From Acidovorax sp. 1608163 (lineage in GTDB: Bacteria > Pseudomonadota > Gammaproteobacteria > Burkholderiales > Burkholderiaceae_C): a stretch of DNA of 64,000 nt. The stretch spans positions 4,598,501-4,662,500 of the forward strand of contig NZ_CP033069.1 in the NCBI RefSeq assembly GCF_003669015.1, written 5' to 3'. The first letter of the stretch is position 1. Each line of letters begins with the position of its first letter. Shown here piece after piece: positions 37,585 through 47,785 of the stretch. The translations under genes and the position numbers were made by a program. The notes below the pieces were generated by a model that ran no database searches, was not told the origin of the DNA, and saw only the letters and a program-made list of their open reading frames with translations.

Positions 37585-38445
37585 TCAGCGCGTTTCGTGC
37601 GGGTCGGGCCCATGGGCCGTGCCGTGGGGATGGGGGTGCGAATGGGGAGGCAAATGGGCGGGGGGTGGCGGCGCCGGAGGGCCGCTGCACAACGCCTTGA
37701 GCAACTGCCGCAGGCGCACCCGGTCAGCCCACAGCGGCGGCAGCGACAGCGTGAGCAGCACCAGCGCCAGCGGCACCACAAAGATGAAGCCCACATGCTT
37801 GAACCCCGCCGCGCCCACCAGCCCGCCCATGAGGAACATGCCCATCAGCCCCGCCATCAGCCGCAGCCGCTCGCGGTTGGCGTGCACATGGCGATCGGGC
37901 GTGGTGCCACTGCGGTTCCAGTACAGCATCTTGCCCATCTCGATGCCCAGGTCGGTCACCACGCCCGTCATGTGGGTGGTGCGGATCTGGGCCGACGACA
38001 TCTTGGTGACCACCGCGTTCTGCAGCCCCATGAGGTAGGCCAGCAGCAGCACCGTGAGCGGCACCGAAAACGGTGTGCGCCAGCCCAGCGTGATGGCGCC
38101 CATGAGGCCAAACAGCAGCAACAGCACGGCTTCGAGCAGCAGCGGCAGCGCGTAGGTGCCGCGCAGGCGGTGGTGGCGCGCCCAGTTGACCATGATGGCC
38201 GTGCTGCCCGCACCGGAGAGGAAGGCCCACAGCGCCCCCACGGCCCCCAGCACCAGCTTCATGTTGCCCATCACAAGGTTGTCGGCCAGCGACGAGAGAA
38301 AGCCCGTCATGTGCGAGGTGTACATGTGCACCACCAGAAAGCCCCCCGCATTCACCGCCCCGGCGTTGAACGCCAGCAGCAGGCCCAGCACCCGGTTGGT
38401 GGTGACGGTGCGGTGGTGGCCCGTGAGGTGGCGCAGACGGCGCAT
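37585..38445 (-). CDS. YoaK/DUF1275-family membrane protein
   Basis: The 286-residue protein has about six to seven transmembrane helices and the DUF1275 signatures NAGAVNAGGFLVVHMYTSHMTG and MGLQNAVVTKMSSAQIRTTHMTGVVTDLG. The last ~30 residues are Pro/His-rich (HLPPHSHPHPHG), which suggests metal binding. Function unknown; some members are linked to small-solute transport. It lies 10 bp downstream of glcE and 52 bp upstream of glcF, an insertion into the usual glcE-glcF arrangement. Confidence 0.88.
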   Translation of the reverse strand: MRRLRHLTGHHRTVTTNRVLGLLLAFNAGAVNAGGFLVVHMYTSHMTGFLSSLADNLVMGNMKLVLGAVGALWAFLSGAGSTAIMVNWARHHRLRGTYALPLLLEAVLLLLFGLMGAITLGWRTPFSVPLTVLLLAYLMGLQNAVVTKMSSAQIRTTHMTGVVTDLGIEMGKMLYWNRSGTTPDRHVHANRERLRLMAGLMGMFLMGGLVGAAGFKHVGFIFVVPLALVLLTLSLPPLWADRVRLRQLLKALCSGPPAPPPPAHLPPHSHPHPHGTAHGPDPHETR

Positions 38446-38455
38446 GGCGGCCGCC

Positions 38456-39589
38456 TTACCAGTCGGCGGCCAGGCGGCCGGGGTTGAAGATGCCCGCAGG
38501 GTCAAACGCCTGCTTGAGGCGGGCATGGATCTGCGCCAGCGCAGCAGACTTTGGATCAAACTGGCCGCTAGCGCTTGATGAATCAGCGCTAGCAGCTACA
38601 AAAACAGTAGCATTACCACCTGCCGCCTGGGCGGCGGCGCACAGGGCCTCGCCCGCATGGGCCGGTGCCTGCACCCAGCGCAGCGCGCCGTGCCATTCCA
38701 CCAGCGGTTGGGCGGCAGCGGGCAGCGTCAGCACCGGCGCGGTGGCGGGCAGCGACAGACGCCACAGCGCGTGGCCGGGCTGCTGGGCGCGTGCGGCAAA
38801 CCAGGGCAGGGTGTGGTCGCGGCAGGCAGCCCAGTCTGGTGCGGTGGCGCCGTTGTCCAGCCGCGTGCCGCCCATGGTTTTGCACGCAGCCTCCACCGCC
38901 GCCACTGCGCCGCGCAGGCGAACATACAGGGTGCCTACGCCTGCGTCCATCACCGTGTCGTGTAGCCAGCAGCTGGCGTTCAGCGGCAGGGGCTGACCGC
39001 CCCAGGCGTGCAGTTTGCGCAAGGCGTCGGCCTGGTTGCATTCAAAGCGCAGCGTGGCCTCGGCCGGGGCCACCGGCAGCACCTTGAGGCTGACCTCCGT
39101 CAGCAGCCCCAACGTGCCCCAGGCGCCCGCCATGAGGCGCGAAACGTCGTACCCCGCCACGTTCTTCATCACCTGCCCGCCAAAGGTGAGCGCCTCGGCC
39201 CGCCCGTTGATGAGGCCCACGCCCAGCACATAGTCGCGCACCGCGCCCACGCTGGCCCGTGCGGGCCCTGACAAGCCCGCAGCCACCATGCCGCCCACGG
39301 TGGCGCCAGGGGCAAAGTGCGGGGGTTCAAAGGGCAGGCACTGGCCTTTGTCGGCCAGAGCGGCTTCCAGCTCGGCCAGGGGGGTGCCTGCGCGGGCGGT
39401 CACCACCAGCTCGCTCGGCTCGTAGCTGGTGATGCCTGAGAGGACACGGGTATCGAGCACCTCGCCCTGCAGCGCACGGCCATGGAAGTCTTTGCTGCCC
39501 CCACCCCGGATGCGCAAAGGGGTGTGGTCTGCGGCAGCGGCGCGCACGCGCTCGATCATCTGGGCAAGGGCTTGGTCCATGGCCTGCAT
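38456..39589 (-). CDS. glcE: Glycolate oxidase FAD-binding subunit
   Basis: The 377-residue protein has the PCMH-type FAD-binding fold: PLRIRGGGSKDFHG, the strand ELVVTARAGTPLAELEAAL, PGATVGGMVAAGLSGPAR and VMKNVAGYDVSRLMAG. The C-terminal end DPAGIFNPGRLAADW is typical of the subunit. About 15 residues near the C-terminus (ATVFVAASADSSSAS) are encoded by a copy of the window's intergenic repeat, inserted in frame. It is the second flavin subunit of glycolate dehydrogenase. The ATG at 39589 was chosen; 39580 is an alternative. Confidence 0.92.
   Translation of the reverse strand: MQAMDQALAQMIERVRAAAADHTPLRIRGGGSKDFHGRALQGEVLDTRVLSGITSYEPSELVVTARAGTPLAELEAALADKGQCLPFEPPHFAPGATVGGMVAAGLSGPARASVGAVRDYVLGVGLINGRAEALTFGGQVMKNVAGYDVSRLMAGAWGTLGLLTEVSLKVLPVAPAEATLRFECNQADALRKLHAWGGQPLPLNASCWLHDTVMDAGVGTLYVRLRGAVAAVEAACKTMGGTRLDNGATAPDWAACRDHTLPWFAARAQQPGHALWRLSLPATAPVLTLPAAAQPLVEWHGALRWVQAPAHAGEALCAAAQAAGGNATVFVAASADSSSASGQFDPKSAALAQIHARLKQAFDPAGIFNPGRLAADW
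38567..38612. repeat. Intergenic-type palindrome copy E inside glcE
   Basis: GCTAGCGCTTGATGAATCAGCGCTAGCAGCTACAAAAACAGTAGCA matches copies A and C block for block, but lies within the glcE coding sequence and keeps the frame open. Confidence 0.88.
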
Positions 39590-39708
39590 CGTAGCGGGTG
39601 CGGCTTGGCAGGGGCGCCCCGCATGGCGTGAATTTTTTGAATAACGCCCGTGCAGGTTCTTTGCGCTGGCCACCCACCGGGCCAGGGCCGCCACACCGGA
39701 GCGCCCAT

Positions 39709-39738
39709 AAAAAAAGGGCCCACCGACAGGGTGGGCCC
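39709..39738 (-). terminator. Rho-independent terminator of the porin-glnK-amtB operon
   Basis: On the minus strand GGGCCCACC-CTGTC-GGTGGGCCC is followed by a run of seven T. It lies about 80 bp after the amtB stop. Confidence 0.88.
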
Positions 39739-39816
39739 AACTCTTGAGGAGACTCTCGCTAGAAAACCATGGGGCGGCGGCGGCACCACCAGATACCGCC
39801 ACCGGTGGTCCCCCAA

Positions 39817-41364
39817 TCAACGGTTGTAGGCCGTTTCGCCGTGGGACGTGATGTCCAGACCTTCGCGTTCGTCTTCTTCCGACACGCGCAGGCCCACCAC
39901 CAGGTCCACCACCTTGAAGGCGATGAACGACACCACGCCAGACCAGACGATGGTCAGCAGCACGGCCTTGGTTTGTGTCCACACCTGGGCAGCGATGGAG
40001 TAATCGGCCGCAGTGACCATGGAGGCTGTGACCCAGTCGGCCACGTAGCCGGGGCCGCCCAGGGCGGGGGAGTTGAACACGCCGGTCAGCAGCGCACCAA
40101 CGACACCACCCACACCGTGCACGCCGAACACGTCCAGCGAGTCGTCAGCGCCCAGCATCTTCTTGAGGCCATGCACACCCCACAGGCAGGCAAAGCCACC
40201 CACCAGGCCAATGACCAAGGCGCCGCCGATACCGACGTTGCCTGCAGCAGGCGTGACCGCCACCAGGCCAGCCACCGCACCGGAGGCAGCACCCAGCATG
40301 GAAGCCTTGCCGCGCATCAGCGCTTCACCCGTGCACCAGGCCAGCACCGCAGCAGCCGTAGCCACCAGCGTGTTGATGAAAGCCAGGGCGGCGAAGCCAT
40401 TGGCTTCCAGGGCAGAGCCAGCGTTGAAGCCGAACCAGCCCACCCACAGCAGGGAAGCACCCACCATGGTCAGTGTCAGGCTGTGAGGGGCCATGGCTTC
40501 CTTGCCGTAGCCAATGCGCTTGCCCACCATGAAGGCGCCCACCAGGCCAGCGACCGCAGCGTTGATGTGCACCACCGTGCCGCCGGCAAAGTCCAGCGCA
40601 CCCCACTGCCAGATCTGGCCAGCCTTGCCATTCATGGCATCGACCACGTCCTTGGCGGTGTAGGCGTCAGGGCCCATCCAGAACCAGACCATGTGAGCGA
40701 TCGGCAGGTAGCTGAAGGTGAACCACAGCACCATGAACAGCAGCACGGCAGAGAACTTGATGCGCTCGGCAAAGGCACCCACGATCAGTGCGCAGGTGAT
40801 GCCTGCAAACGTGGCCTGGAAGGCTGCGAACGAGATTTCAGGAATCACGACGCCCTTGCTGAACGTGGCGGCGTTGGCAAAGGTGCCCGCTGCGTTGTCC
40901 CAGATGCCCTTCATGAACAGGCGATCAAAGCCGCCGATGAAGGCCCCACCTTCGGTGAAGGCCAGGCTGTAGCCATAGATGAACCACAGCACCGTGATGA
41001 GCGAGAACGTGACCATGATCTGCATGAGCACGGACAGCATGTTCTTGCTGCGCACCAGGCCGCCGTAGAACAGGGCCAGGCCGGGCAGCACCATCAGGAT
41101 CACGAGGATGGTGGAGACCATCATCCAGGCGGTGTCGCCCTTGTTGGGCACGGGGGCTGCGGGTGCAGCGGCCTCGGCAGCAGGGGCTGCCGCAACGGCT
41201 GCAGCAGGTGCGACTGCGGCGGCAGGAGCCGGAGCTGCTTCAGCGGGGGCTGCGGCAGGGGCGGTGGCGGCAGCGGGTTCAGCGGCAGGTGCCTGGGCCA
41301 GCGACAAGGTGCCGGCAGACAACAGGCTCAACCCCAGTACGAAAGAAGCAAGCAGTTTTTTCAT
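39817..41364 (-). CDS. amtB: Ammonium transporter AmtB
   Basis: The 515-residue protein starts with a signal peptide (MKKLLASFVLGLSLLSAGTLSLAQA). A 50-residue Ala/Pro/Glu low-complexity segment follows, and then eleven transmembrane helices. Landmarks are LVILMVLPGLALFYGGLVRSKN, the twin pore histidines in PHSLTLTMVGASLLWVGWFGFN and VFGVHGVGGVVGALLTGVF, and AFAERIKF. It conducts ammonia/ammonium across the inner membrane as a trimer gated by GlnK. It is the last gene of the porin-glnK-amtB operon, 31 bp after glnK. The long low-complexity N-terminus is unusual relative to the enterobacterial protein. Confidence 0.96.
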   Translation of the reverse strand: MKKLLASFVLGLSLLSAGTLSLAQAPAAEPAAATAPAAAPAEAAPAPAAAVAPAAAVAAAPAAEAAAPAAPVPNKGDTAWMMVSTILVILMVLPGLALFYGGLVRSKNMLSVLMQIMVTFSLITVLWFIYGYSLAFTEGGAFIGGFDRLFMKGIWDNAAGTFANAATFSKGVVIPEISFAAFQATFAGITCALIVGAFAERIKFSAVLLFMVLWFTFSYLPIAHMVWFWMGPDAYTAKDVVDAMNGKAGQIWQWGALDFAGGTVVHINAAVAGLVGAFMVGKRIGYGKEAMAPHSLTLTMVGASLLWVGWFGFNAGSALEANGFAALAFINTLVATAAAVLAWCTGEALMRGKASMLGAASGAVAGLVAVTPAAGNVGIGGALVIGLVGGFACLWGVHGLKKMLGADDSLDVFGVHGVGGVVGALLTGVFNSPALGGPGYVADWVTASMVTAADYSIAAQVWTQTKAVLLTIVWSGVVSFIAFKVVDLVVGLRVSEEDEREGLDITSHGETAYNR

Positions 41365-41395
41365 GGCGTTTCTCTCTGTGTGATGCGGCGGGCCC

Positions 41396-42510
<1,115 letters not shown>

Positions 42511-42547
42511 GTTTCCTCCGGTTGGACAAAGTAGGGACAAGGGCTTT

Positions 42548-42564
42548 AAGCACGGACCGTGCCA
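42548..42564 (-). promoter_or_regulatory. Sigma-54 (-24/-12) promoter of the porin-glnK-amtB operon
   Basis: Minus-strand sequence TGGCACGGTCCGTGCTT matches TGGCACG-N4-TTGC with GG and GC separated by the required spacing. It lies 38 bp upstream of the porin start codon. Confidence 0.8.
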
Positions 42565-42645
42565 CCGCCTGCTGCATTCCAAAATTGAATGCACCGCAAT
42601 GCGCGCTGATCGGCTGCGCAAAGCGGTGCAAGCTTTTTTTGACGA

Positions 42646-42662
42646 TGCACCCGACTGGTGCA
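42646..42662. promoter_or_regulatory. NtrC enhancer site
   Basis: TGCACC-CGACT-GGTGCA is a perfect dyad matching the NtrC consensus (TGCACY-N5-RGTGCA). It lies about 90 bp upstream of the sigma-54 promoter, a typical enhancer distance. TGCACC and GGTGCA half-sites at 42590 and 42625 may form a second, weaker site. Confidence 0.82.
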
Positions 42663-42723
42663 ATCACAAGCCGTTACATCCCACCGCTTTAGCAAGTGCA
42701 CCCATCTGGGGAGAAAGTTACAT

Positions 42724-43475
42724 ATGAGTCTTGCGTTGGTGCAAAGCCGCGCCCTTCTGGGGCTGCAGGCCCCAGCCGTCACCGTCGAGGTGCACCTGGC
42801 CAACGGCCTGCCCAGCTTCACGCTGGTGGGCCTGGCCGATGTGGAGGTGAAGGAAGCCCGCGAGCGCGTGCGCTCGGCTTTGCAAAATGCAGGGCTGGAG
42901 TTTCCGCACAACAAGCGCATTACCGTGAACCTGGCACCCGCCGATTTGCCCAAGGATTCGGGCCGGTTTGACCTGCCCATTGCCCTGGGCATCCTGGCCG
43001 CCAGCGGGCAGGTGGATGCGCAGCGCCTGCAGGGGTATGAATTTGCGGGCGAGCTGTCGCTATCGGGCGAGCTGCGCCCGGTGCGCGGCGCGCTGGCCAC
43101 CAGCCTTGCCTTGGCGGCGCAGCAAATCAGCGTGCAGATGGTGCTGCCCCCGGGCAGCGCCGAAGAAGCCGCCCTGGTGCCCGATGCCCAGGTGGTGCGG
43201 GCGCGCCACTTGCTGGACGTGGTGCGCGCCTTTTTGCCCCCCGGCAGCAGCGCCGGTGGCGATGCCGAGGTAGACAACGACGGCTGGAGCCCCCTGCAAC
43301 CCACACCGCTGGGTGCCGCCGCCGCAGGCCCGGATATGGCCGACGTGAAAGGCCAGGCCGCCGCCAAACGTGCACTGGAGATTGCCGCAGCCGGCGGGCA
43401 CAGCGTGTTGATGCTGGGGCCCCCAGGCTCGGGCAAGTCCATGCTGGCCCAGCGCTTTGCCGGGCTGCTGCCGCC
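42724..43475 (+). pseudogene. comM: ComM/YifB Mg-chelatase-like AAA+ ATPase, 5' part (interrupted)
   Basis: About 250 codons of comM are intact. The N-terminal Lon-protease-like domain opens [25 protein letters not shown] and includes [25 protein letters not shown]. The AAA+ start has Walker [18 protein letters not shown] and stops after FAGLLPP. At 43476 the sequence switches to the inverted repeat of an IS3-family element; two more fused codons reach a stop. ComM is a helicase promoting branch migration in natural transformation, so this strain is expected to be comM-deficient. The 3' part lies 11.8 kb away at 55324. Confidence 0.95.
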
Positions 43476-43504
43476 TGGACTTCACCCGGTTTCGTAGACA
43501 TATT

Positions 43505-44365
43505 TCAACTTCCGTTTCGAAGTTGTTCGAATGCCAGCGGACTCAGTTGGTCTAGGTGACTGTGCCGACGGATTCGATTGTAAAAACCTTCGATGTAGTC
43601 AAACACATCTGACTTGGCGTCTTGCCTGGTGGCATAGATATGGCGTTTGATTCTCTCCTTCTTCAAGCTGCTGAAGAAGGACTCTGCTACCGCGTTGTCC
43701 CAACAGTTTCCACGTCGGCTCATGCTTGGCACCAATTGGTTGTCCTTGCACCAGCGGGCGAAGTCGTCACTGCCAAACTGACTTCCTTGGTCGGAATGGA
43801 TCATCACTGGACCCGTTGGGCGCCTGCGCCACACTGCCATCGTGAGCGCATCCAACACCAACTCTGTAGCCATGCTGGAGTTCATCGCCCAGCCGACCAC
43901 CATGCGCGAGTACAGGTCAATTACGGCCGTTAGGTACAACCAGCCCTCATGGGTTCGGATATAGGTAATGTCGGTGACCCACACTTGGTTCGGTAGCGTG
44001 ACCGTGAACTCACGTTGCAACCGGTTCGGTGCGGCAGTCGCAGGAAGACCGACTCGGTAGCGTGGCCGCTTGTAACCACGCACTGAGCGCAGTTGGGCCT
44101 GGCGCATCAGGCGTGCTACACGTTTTTGACCGCACGCCATACCGTCCTCTCGCAAGTCCCGCAGGATGCGTGGGCTTCCATAAATCCCGTGGCTGTCGTC
44201 AAAGGATTGCCGAATGCTTGCCAGCAAGACATCGTCGGCTAAGGCGCGTTTGGACTTTGGATTGGCCTTCCAAGCGTAATAGCCACTGCGCTGTACGCGC
44301 AGAACGCGGCACATGCTGCTGAGCCGGAACTGGCCTTTATGTTCGGCCATGAATGCGCACTTCAC
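43505..44365 (-). CDS. IS3-family transposase OrfB (DDE catalytic part)
   Basis: The 286-residue protein has an HTH_21-like N-terminal region (MCRVLRVQRSGYYAWK) and an rve integrase core with the DDE residues in VWVTDITYI, MIHSDQGSQF and DNAVAESFFSSLKKE. It overlaps the end of orfA by 4 bp and is expected to be made as an OrfAB fusion by -1 frameshifting. All catalytic residues are present, so the element may be active. Confidence 0.94.
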   Translation of the reverse strand: MKCAFMAEHKGQFRLSSMCRVLRVQRSGYYAWKANPKSKRALADDVLLASIRQSFDDSHGIYGSPRILRDLREDGMACGQKRVARLMRQAQLRSVRGYKRPRYRVGLPATAAPNRLQREFTVTLPNQVWVTDITYIRTHEGWLYLTAVIDLYSRMVVGWAMNSSMATELVLDALTMAVWRRRPTGPVMIHSDQGSQFGSDDFARWCKDNQLVPSMSRRGNCWDNAVAESFFSSLKKERIKRHIYATRQDAKSDVFDYIEGFYNRIRRHSHLDQLSPLAFEQLRNGS

Positions 44366-44643
44366 CCGGACAGCTTGGCAAAGTACGTTGCGGCCTTTTT
44401 TAGGATGTCGCGCTCCTCATTGGCCCTTTTGAGCTCCGCTTTGAGCCGGGATACCTCGGCCTTGAGCTGGCTTGTCTCTGCCCCCCCTGCGCTCGATTGC
44501 TCTTTGGCAAGCCGCACCCACAGGTACAGGCTTTTGTCCGACATGCCCAATCGCTTGGCTACATCCACTACCCCATGACCACGCTCGGTCACCTGTTTGA
44601 CGGCTTCTGCCTTGAACTCAGCCGGGTATCGCACTCTCTTCAT
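44362..44643 (-). CDS. IS3-family transposase OrfA
   Basis: The 93-residue protein has an IS3-type helix-turn-helix (YPAEFKAEAVKQVTERGHGVVDVAKRLGMSDKSLY) followed by a leucine-zipper-like coiled coil (QLKAEVSRLKAELKRANEERDILKKA). It binds the IS ends and supplies the N-terminal part of OrfAB. The A6G slippery run lies about 30 bp before its stop. Confidence 0.94.
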   Translation of the reverse strand: MKRVRYPAEFKAEAVKQVTERGHGVVDVAKRLGMSDKSLYLWVRLAKEQSSAGGAETSQLKAEVSRLKAELKRANEERDILKKAATYFAKLSG

Positions 44644-44677
44644 TTCTCACTCTCCAGTTCAATTTCGACCTTGATAG

Positions 44678-47600
44678 GTGTCTATTGAACCGGGTGAAGT
44701 CCAAACCCTGGCCTGGCTGCAAGACGTGGGCTACACCCACCGCTACGGCCCCGACATCGCCTTCGACGGTTCTTCGCCCGAGCGTGCCGACTACCGCCAA
44801 GTTGTTTTGCCCTTCCGGCTTCGCGAAGCCGTCAACCGCCTGAATCCAGGCATTCCCGTCGCTGCCCGTGAAGATGCCATCAAGCAAGTCACTGACTTAG
44901 GCATCCCCTCCCTGCTGGCGGCCAACCGCGCCTTCCATAAGCTGCTGGTGGGGGGTGTTCCCGTCCAGTATCAAAAGGACGACGAGACACGCGGCGACTT
45001 CGTTCGTCTGATCGACTGGGCTCATCCCGAGAAGAACGAATGGTGGGCGGTCAACCAGTTCACCATCAAAGGCCCGCACAAAACCCGCCGTCCCGACATC
45101 ATCTTGTTCGTCAACGGCCTGCCGCTGGTGCTGCTGGAACTCAAGAACCCCGCCGACGAGAACGCCAACATCTGGAAGGCGTTCGACCAGATCGAGACGT
45201 ACAAAGAGCAGATACCGGACGTGTTCCAGTACAACGAAGTGCTGGTGATCTCGGACGGCACCGATGCGCTGATGGGGTCGCTGTCTGCCAACGCCGAGCG
45301 CTTCATGGCCTGGCGCACCATTGATGGGGTGAACCTCGACCCACTGGGGCAGTTTCAAGAACTGCAAACCCTGGTGCGTGGCGTGCTGGCCCCACAGTAC
45401 CTGCTGGTCTACATCCGTTACTTCGTCCTGTTTGAGGACGACGGCCAACTCGTCAAGAAGATTTCGGGCTACCACCAGTTCCATGCGGTGCGTGCTGCCA
45501 TCGAGGAAGTGGTGACGGCGTCCCGCCCCGGTGCCTCCCGCAAAGGTGGTGTGGTGTGGCACACGCAAGGCAGCGGCAAGAGCATCACCATGACCTGCTT
45601 TGCCGCCCGTGTGATGCAAGAAGCCGCGATGGAGAACCCCACCATCGTGGTCATCACCGACCGCAATGACCTGGACGGGCAACTCTTTGGCGTGTTCAGC
45701 CTGGCCCAAGACCTTTTGCGCGAGCAGCCGACCCAGGCACTGACCCGCCCAGACCTGCGCGCCAAGCTGGGCAACCGCCCCTCGGGCGGCATCATCTTTG
45801 CCACCATCCAGAAGTTCATGCCGGGGGAGGATGAAGACACTTTCCCGGTGCTGTCCGAGCGCAGCAACATCGTGGTGATCGCTGACGAAGCCCACCGCAC
45901 CCAATACGGCTTCAAGGCCATCCTCAAAGGCAAGCCCGGCGAAGAGAAGTACCAGGCGGGCTACGCACAGCACCTGCGCGATGCCCTGCCCAACGCCACC
46001 TTTGTGGGCTTCACCGGCACCCCAGTCAGTAGCACCGACCACGACACCCGTGCGGTGTTTGGCGAGTACATCCACGTCTACGACATGCAGCAGGCCAAGG
46101 AAGATGGTGCCACCGTGGCCATCTACTACGAGTCCCGCCTGGCCAAGCTGCGGCTGAAAGACGAAGATCTACCCTCCATTGACGACGAAGTAGACGAACT
46201 GGCCGAGGACGAAGAGGAAAGCCAGCAGGCCAAGCTCAAAAGCCGTTGGGCCGCCCTGGAAAAGATCGTCGGCGCAGAGCCTCGTGTGGCCAGCGTGGCC
46301 GCCGACCTGGTAGCGCACTTTGAAGAGCGCAGCACTGCCCAATCGGGCAAAGCCATGGTCGTGGCCATGAGCCGTGACATCTGCGTGCACCTGTACAACG
46401 AGATCATCAAGCTGCGCCCCGACTGGCACGACCCCGATCCAGAAAAGGGCGCCATCAAGATCGTGATGACCGGCTCCGCCAGCGACAAAGCCCTGCTGCG
46501 CCCCCACATCTACGACGGTAAGGTCAAAAAGCGACTTGAAAAGCGCTTCAAAGACCCCGCCGACCCGCTGCGCCTGGTCATCGTGCGCGACATGTGGCTC
46601 ACCGGCTTTGATGCACCTTGCGTGCACACCCTGTACGTGGACAAGCCCATGAAGGGCCACAACCTCATGCAGGCCATCGCCCGCGTGAACCGCGTCTTCA
46701 AGGGCAAGCAAGGCGGCCTGGTGGTGGACTACATCGGCATCGGCAACGAACTCAAAGCCGCCATGAAGGAGTACACCGCCAGCAAAGGCCGTGGCACCCC
46801 CACCGTGGATGCCCGCGAGGCGTACAGCGTCTTGATGGAGAAGCTCGATGTCCTGCAATCCATGCTGCATGGCTGCGATTACAGCGACTTCCTCACCGGG
46901 GGCCATCAAACCCTGGCGAGGGCTGCCAACCACATCCTGGGCCTTCGGGAAGAAGGCGGCAAGGATGGCAAACGTCGCTTTGCCGACACCACCCTGGCAC
47001 TGACCCAAGCCTTCTCGCTGTGCTGCACGCTGGACGAGGCCAAGGCCGTTCGCGAAGAAGTCGCCTTCATGCAGGCCGTGAAGGTCATCCTGACCAAGCG
47101 CGACATCACCGCCAAGAAGCGCACTGACGAACAGCGCGACGAAGCCATCCGCCAGATCATCAGCAACGCCGTGGTGTCCGATCAGGTGGTGGATATCTTT
47201 GACGCGGTGGGCCTCGACAAACCCAACATCGGCCTGCTGGACGATGAATTCCTGGCGCAGGTGAAGAACCTGCCCGAGAAGAACCTCGCCGTCGAACTGC
47301 TCGAACGGCTGCTCGAAGGCGAGATTAAGAGCCGCTTCGGCAGCAACGTGGTGCAGGAAAAGAAGTTCTCCGACCTGCTGGGTAACGTGATCAAGCGCTA
47401 CCAGAACCGCTCCATCGAAACTGCCCAGGTGATGGAAGAACTGGTCGAGATGGCCAAGAAGTTCCGCGAGGCCGCTAGCAGGGGCGAGATGCTGGGCCTG
47501 ACTGAGGACGAGGTGCGGTTCTACGACGCCTTGGCCACCAATGAATCAGCGGTCAAAGAACTCACCGACGAAACCCTCAAGAAGATTGCCCACGAGCTGA

Positions 47601-47785
47601 CCGAGAACCTGCGCCAGAACCTGACGGTGGACTGGTCCGAGCGCGAGAGCGTGCGGGCCAAGCTGCGGCTGATGGTCAAGCGGGTCTTGCGCAAGTACAA
47701 GTACCCGCCGGACTTGCAGGAAGAGGCTGTGGACTTGGTGCTGCAGCAGGCGACGGTGTTCGGGGAGAACTGGGGCAGCATCTAG
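44678..47785 (+). CDS. hsdR: Type I restriction enzyme HsdR, 5' end replaced by IS sequence
   Basis: The 1035-residue frame contains the nuclease site (D140, E154 and K156 in [20 protein letters not shown], plus QxxxY at 171-175) and SF2 motor motifs Walker A HTQGSGKS (296-303) and DEAH (403-406). Further helicase motifs ([26 protein letters not shown]) and a helical C-terminus follow. HsdR translocates DNA and cuts unmethylated DNA together with HsdM2S. The GTG start and first eight codons come from the right end of the IS; native coding resumes at about [10 protein letters not shown], so roughly 10-20 N-terminal residues are lost. No hsdM or hsdS is present. The nuclease and motor look intact. 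Confidence 0.9.
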   Translation: MSIEPGEVQTLAWLQDVGYTHRYGPDIAFDGSSPERADYRQVVLPFRLREAVNRLNPGIPVAAREDAIKQVTDLGIPSLLAANRAFHKLLVGGVPVQYQKDDETRGDFVRLIDWAHPEKNEWWAVNQFTIKGPHKTRRPDIILFVNGLPLVLLELKNPADENANIWKAFDQIETYKEQIPDVFQYNEVLVISDGTDALMGSLSANAERFMAWRTIDGVNLDPLGQFQELQTLVRGVLAPQYLLVYIRYFVLFEDDGQLVKKISGYHQFHAVRAAIEEVVTASRPGASRKGGVVWHTQGSGKSITMTCFAARVMQEAAMENPTIVVITDRNDLDGQLFGVFSLAQDLLREQPTQALTRPDLRAKLGNRPSGGIIFATIQKFMPGEDEDTFPVLSERSNIVVIADEAHRTQYGFKAILKGKPGEEKYQAGYAQHLRDALPNATFVGFTGTPVSSTDHDTRAVFGEYIHVYDMQQAKEDGATVAIYYESRLAKLRLKDEDLPSIDDEVDELAEDEEESQQAKLKSRWAALEKIVGAEPRVASVAADLVAHFEERSTAQSGKAMVVAMSRDICVHLYNEIIKLRPDWHDPDPEKGAIKIVMTGSASDKALLRPHIYDGKVKKRLEKRFKDPADPLRLVIVRDMWLTGFDAPCVHTLYVDKPMKGHNLMQAIARVNRVFKGKQGGLVVDYIGIGNELKAAMKEYTASKGRGTPTVDAREAYSVLMEKLDVLQSMLHGCDYSDFLTGGHQTLARAANHILGLREEGGKDGKRRFADTTLALTQAFSLCCTLDEAKAVREEVAFMQAVKVILTKRDITAKKRTDEQRDEAIRQIISNAVVSDQVVDIFDAVGLDKPNIGLLDDEFLAQVKNLPEKNLAVELLERLLEGEIKSRFGSNVVQEKKFSDLLGNVIKRYQNRSIETAQVMEELVEMAKKFREAASRGEMLGLTEDEVRFYDALATNESAVKELTDETLKKIAHELTENLRQNLTVDWSERESVRAKLRLMVKRVLRKYKYPPDLQEEAVDLVLQQATVFGENWGSI

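Larger units (their letters stand above)
43476..44703 (-). mobile_element. IS3-family insertion sequence (1228 bp)
   Basis: Terminal inverted repeats TGGACTTCACCCGGTT(TCG)TAGACA (43476-43500) and its complement (44679-44703) match at 22 of 25 positions and start/end with TG...CA. They enclose orfA and orfB with a slippery A6G for frameshifting (44395-44401). The flanking trinucleotides (GCC on the left, AAC on the right) differ, so no target duplication is visible. This implies deletion or recombination after insertion. Confidence 0.93.
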
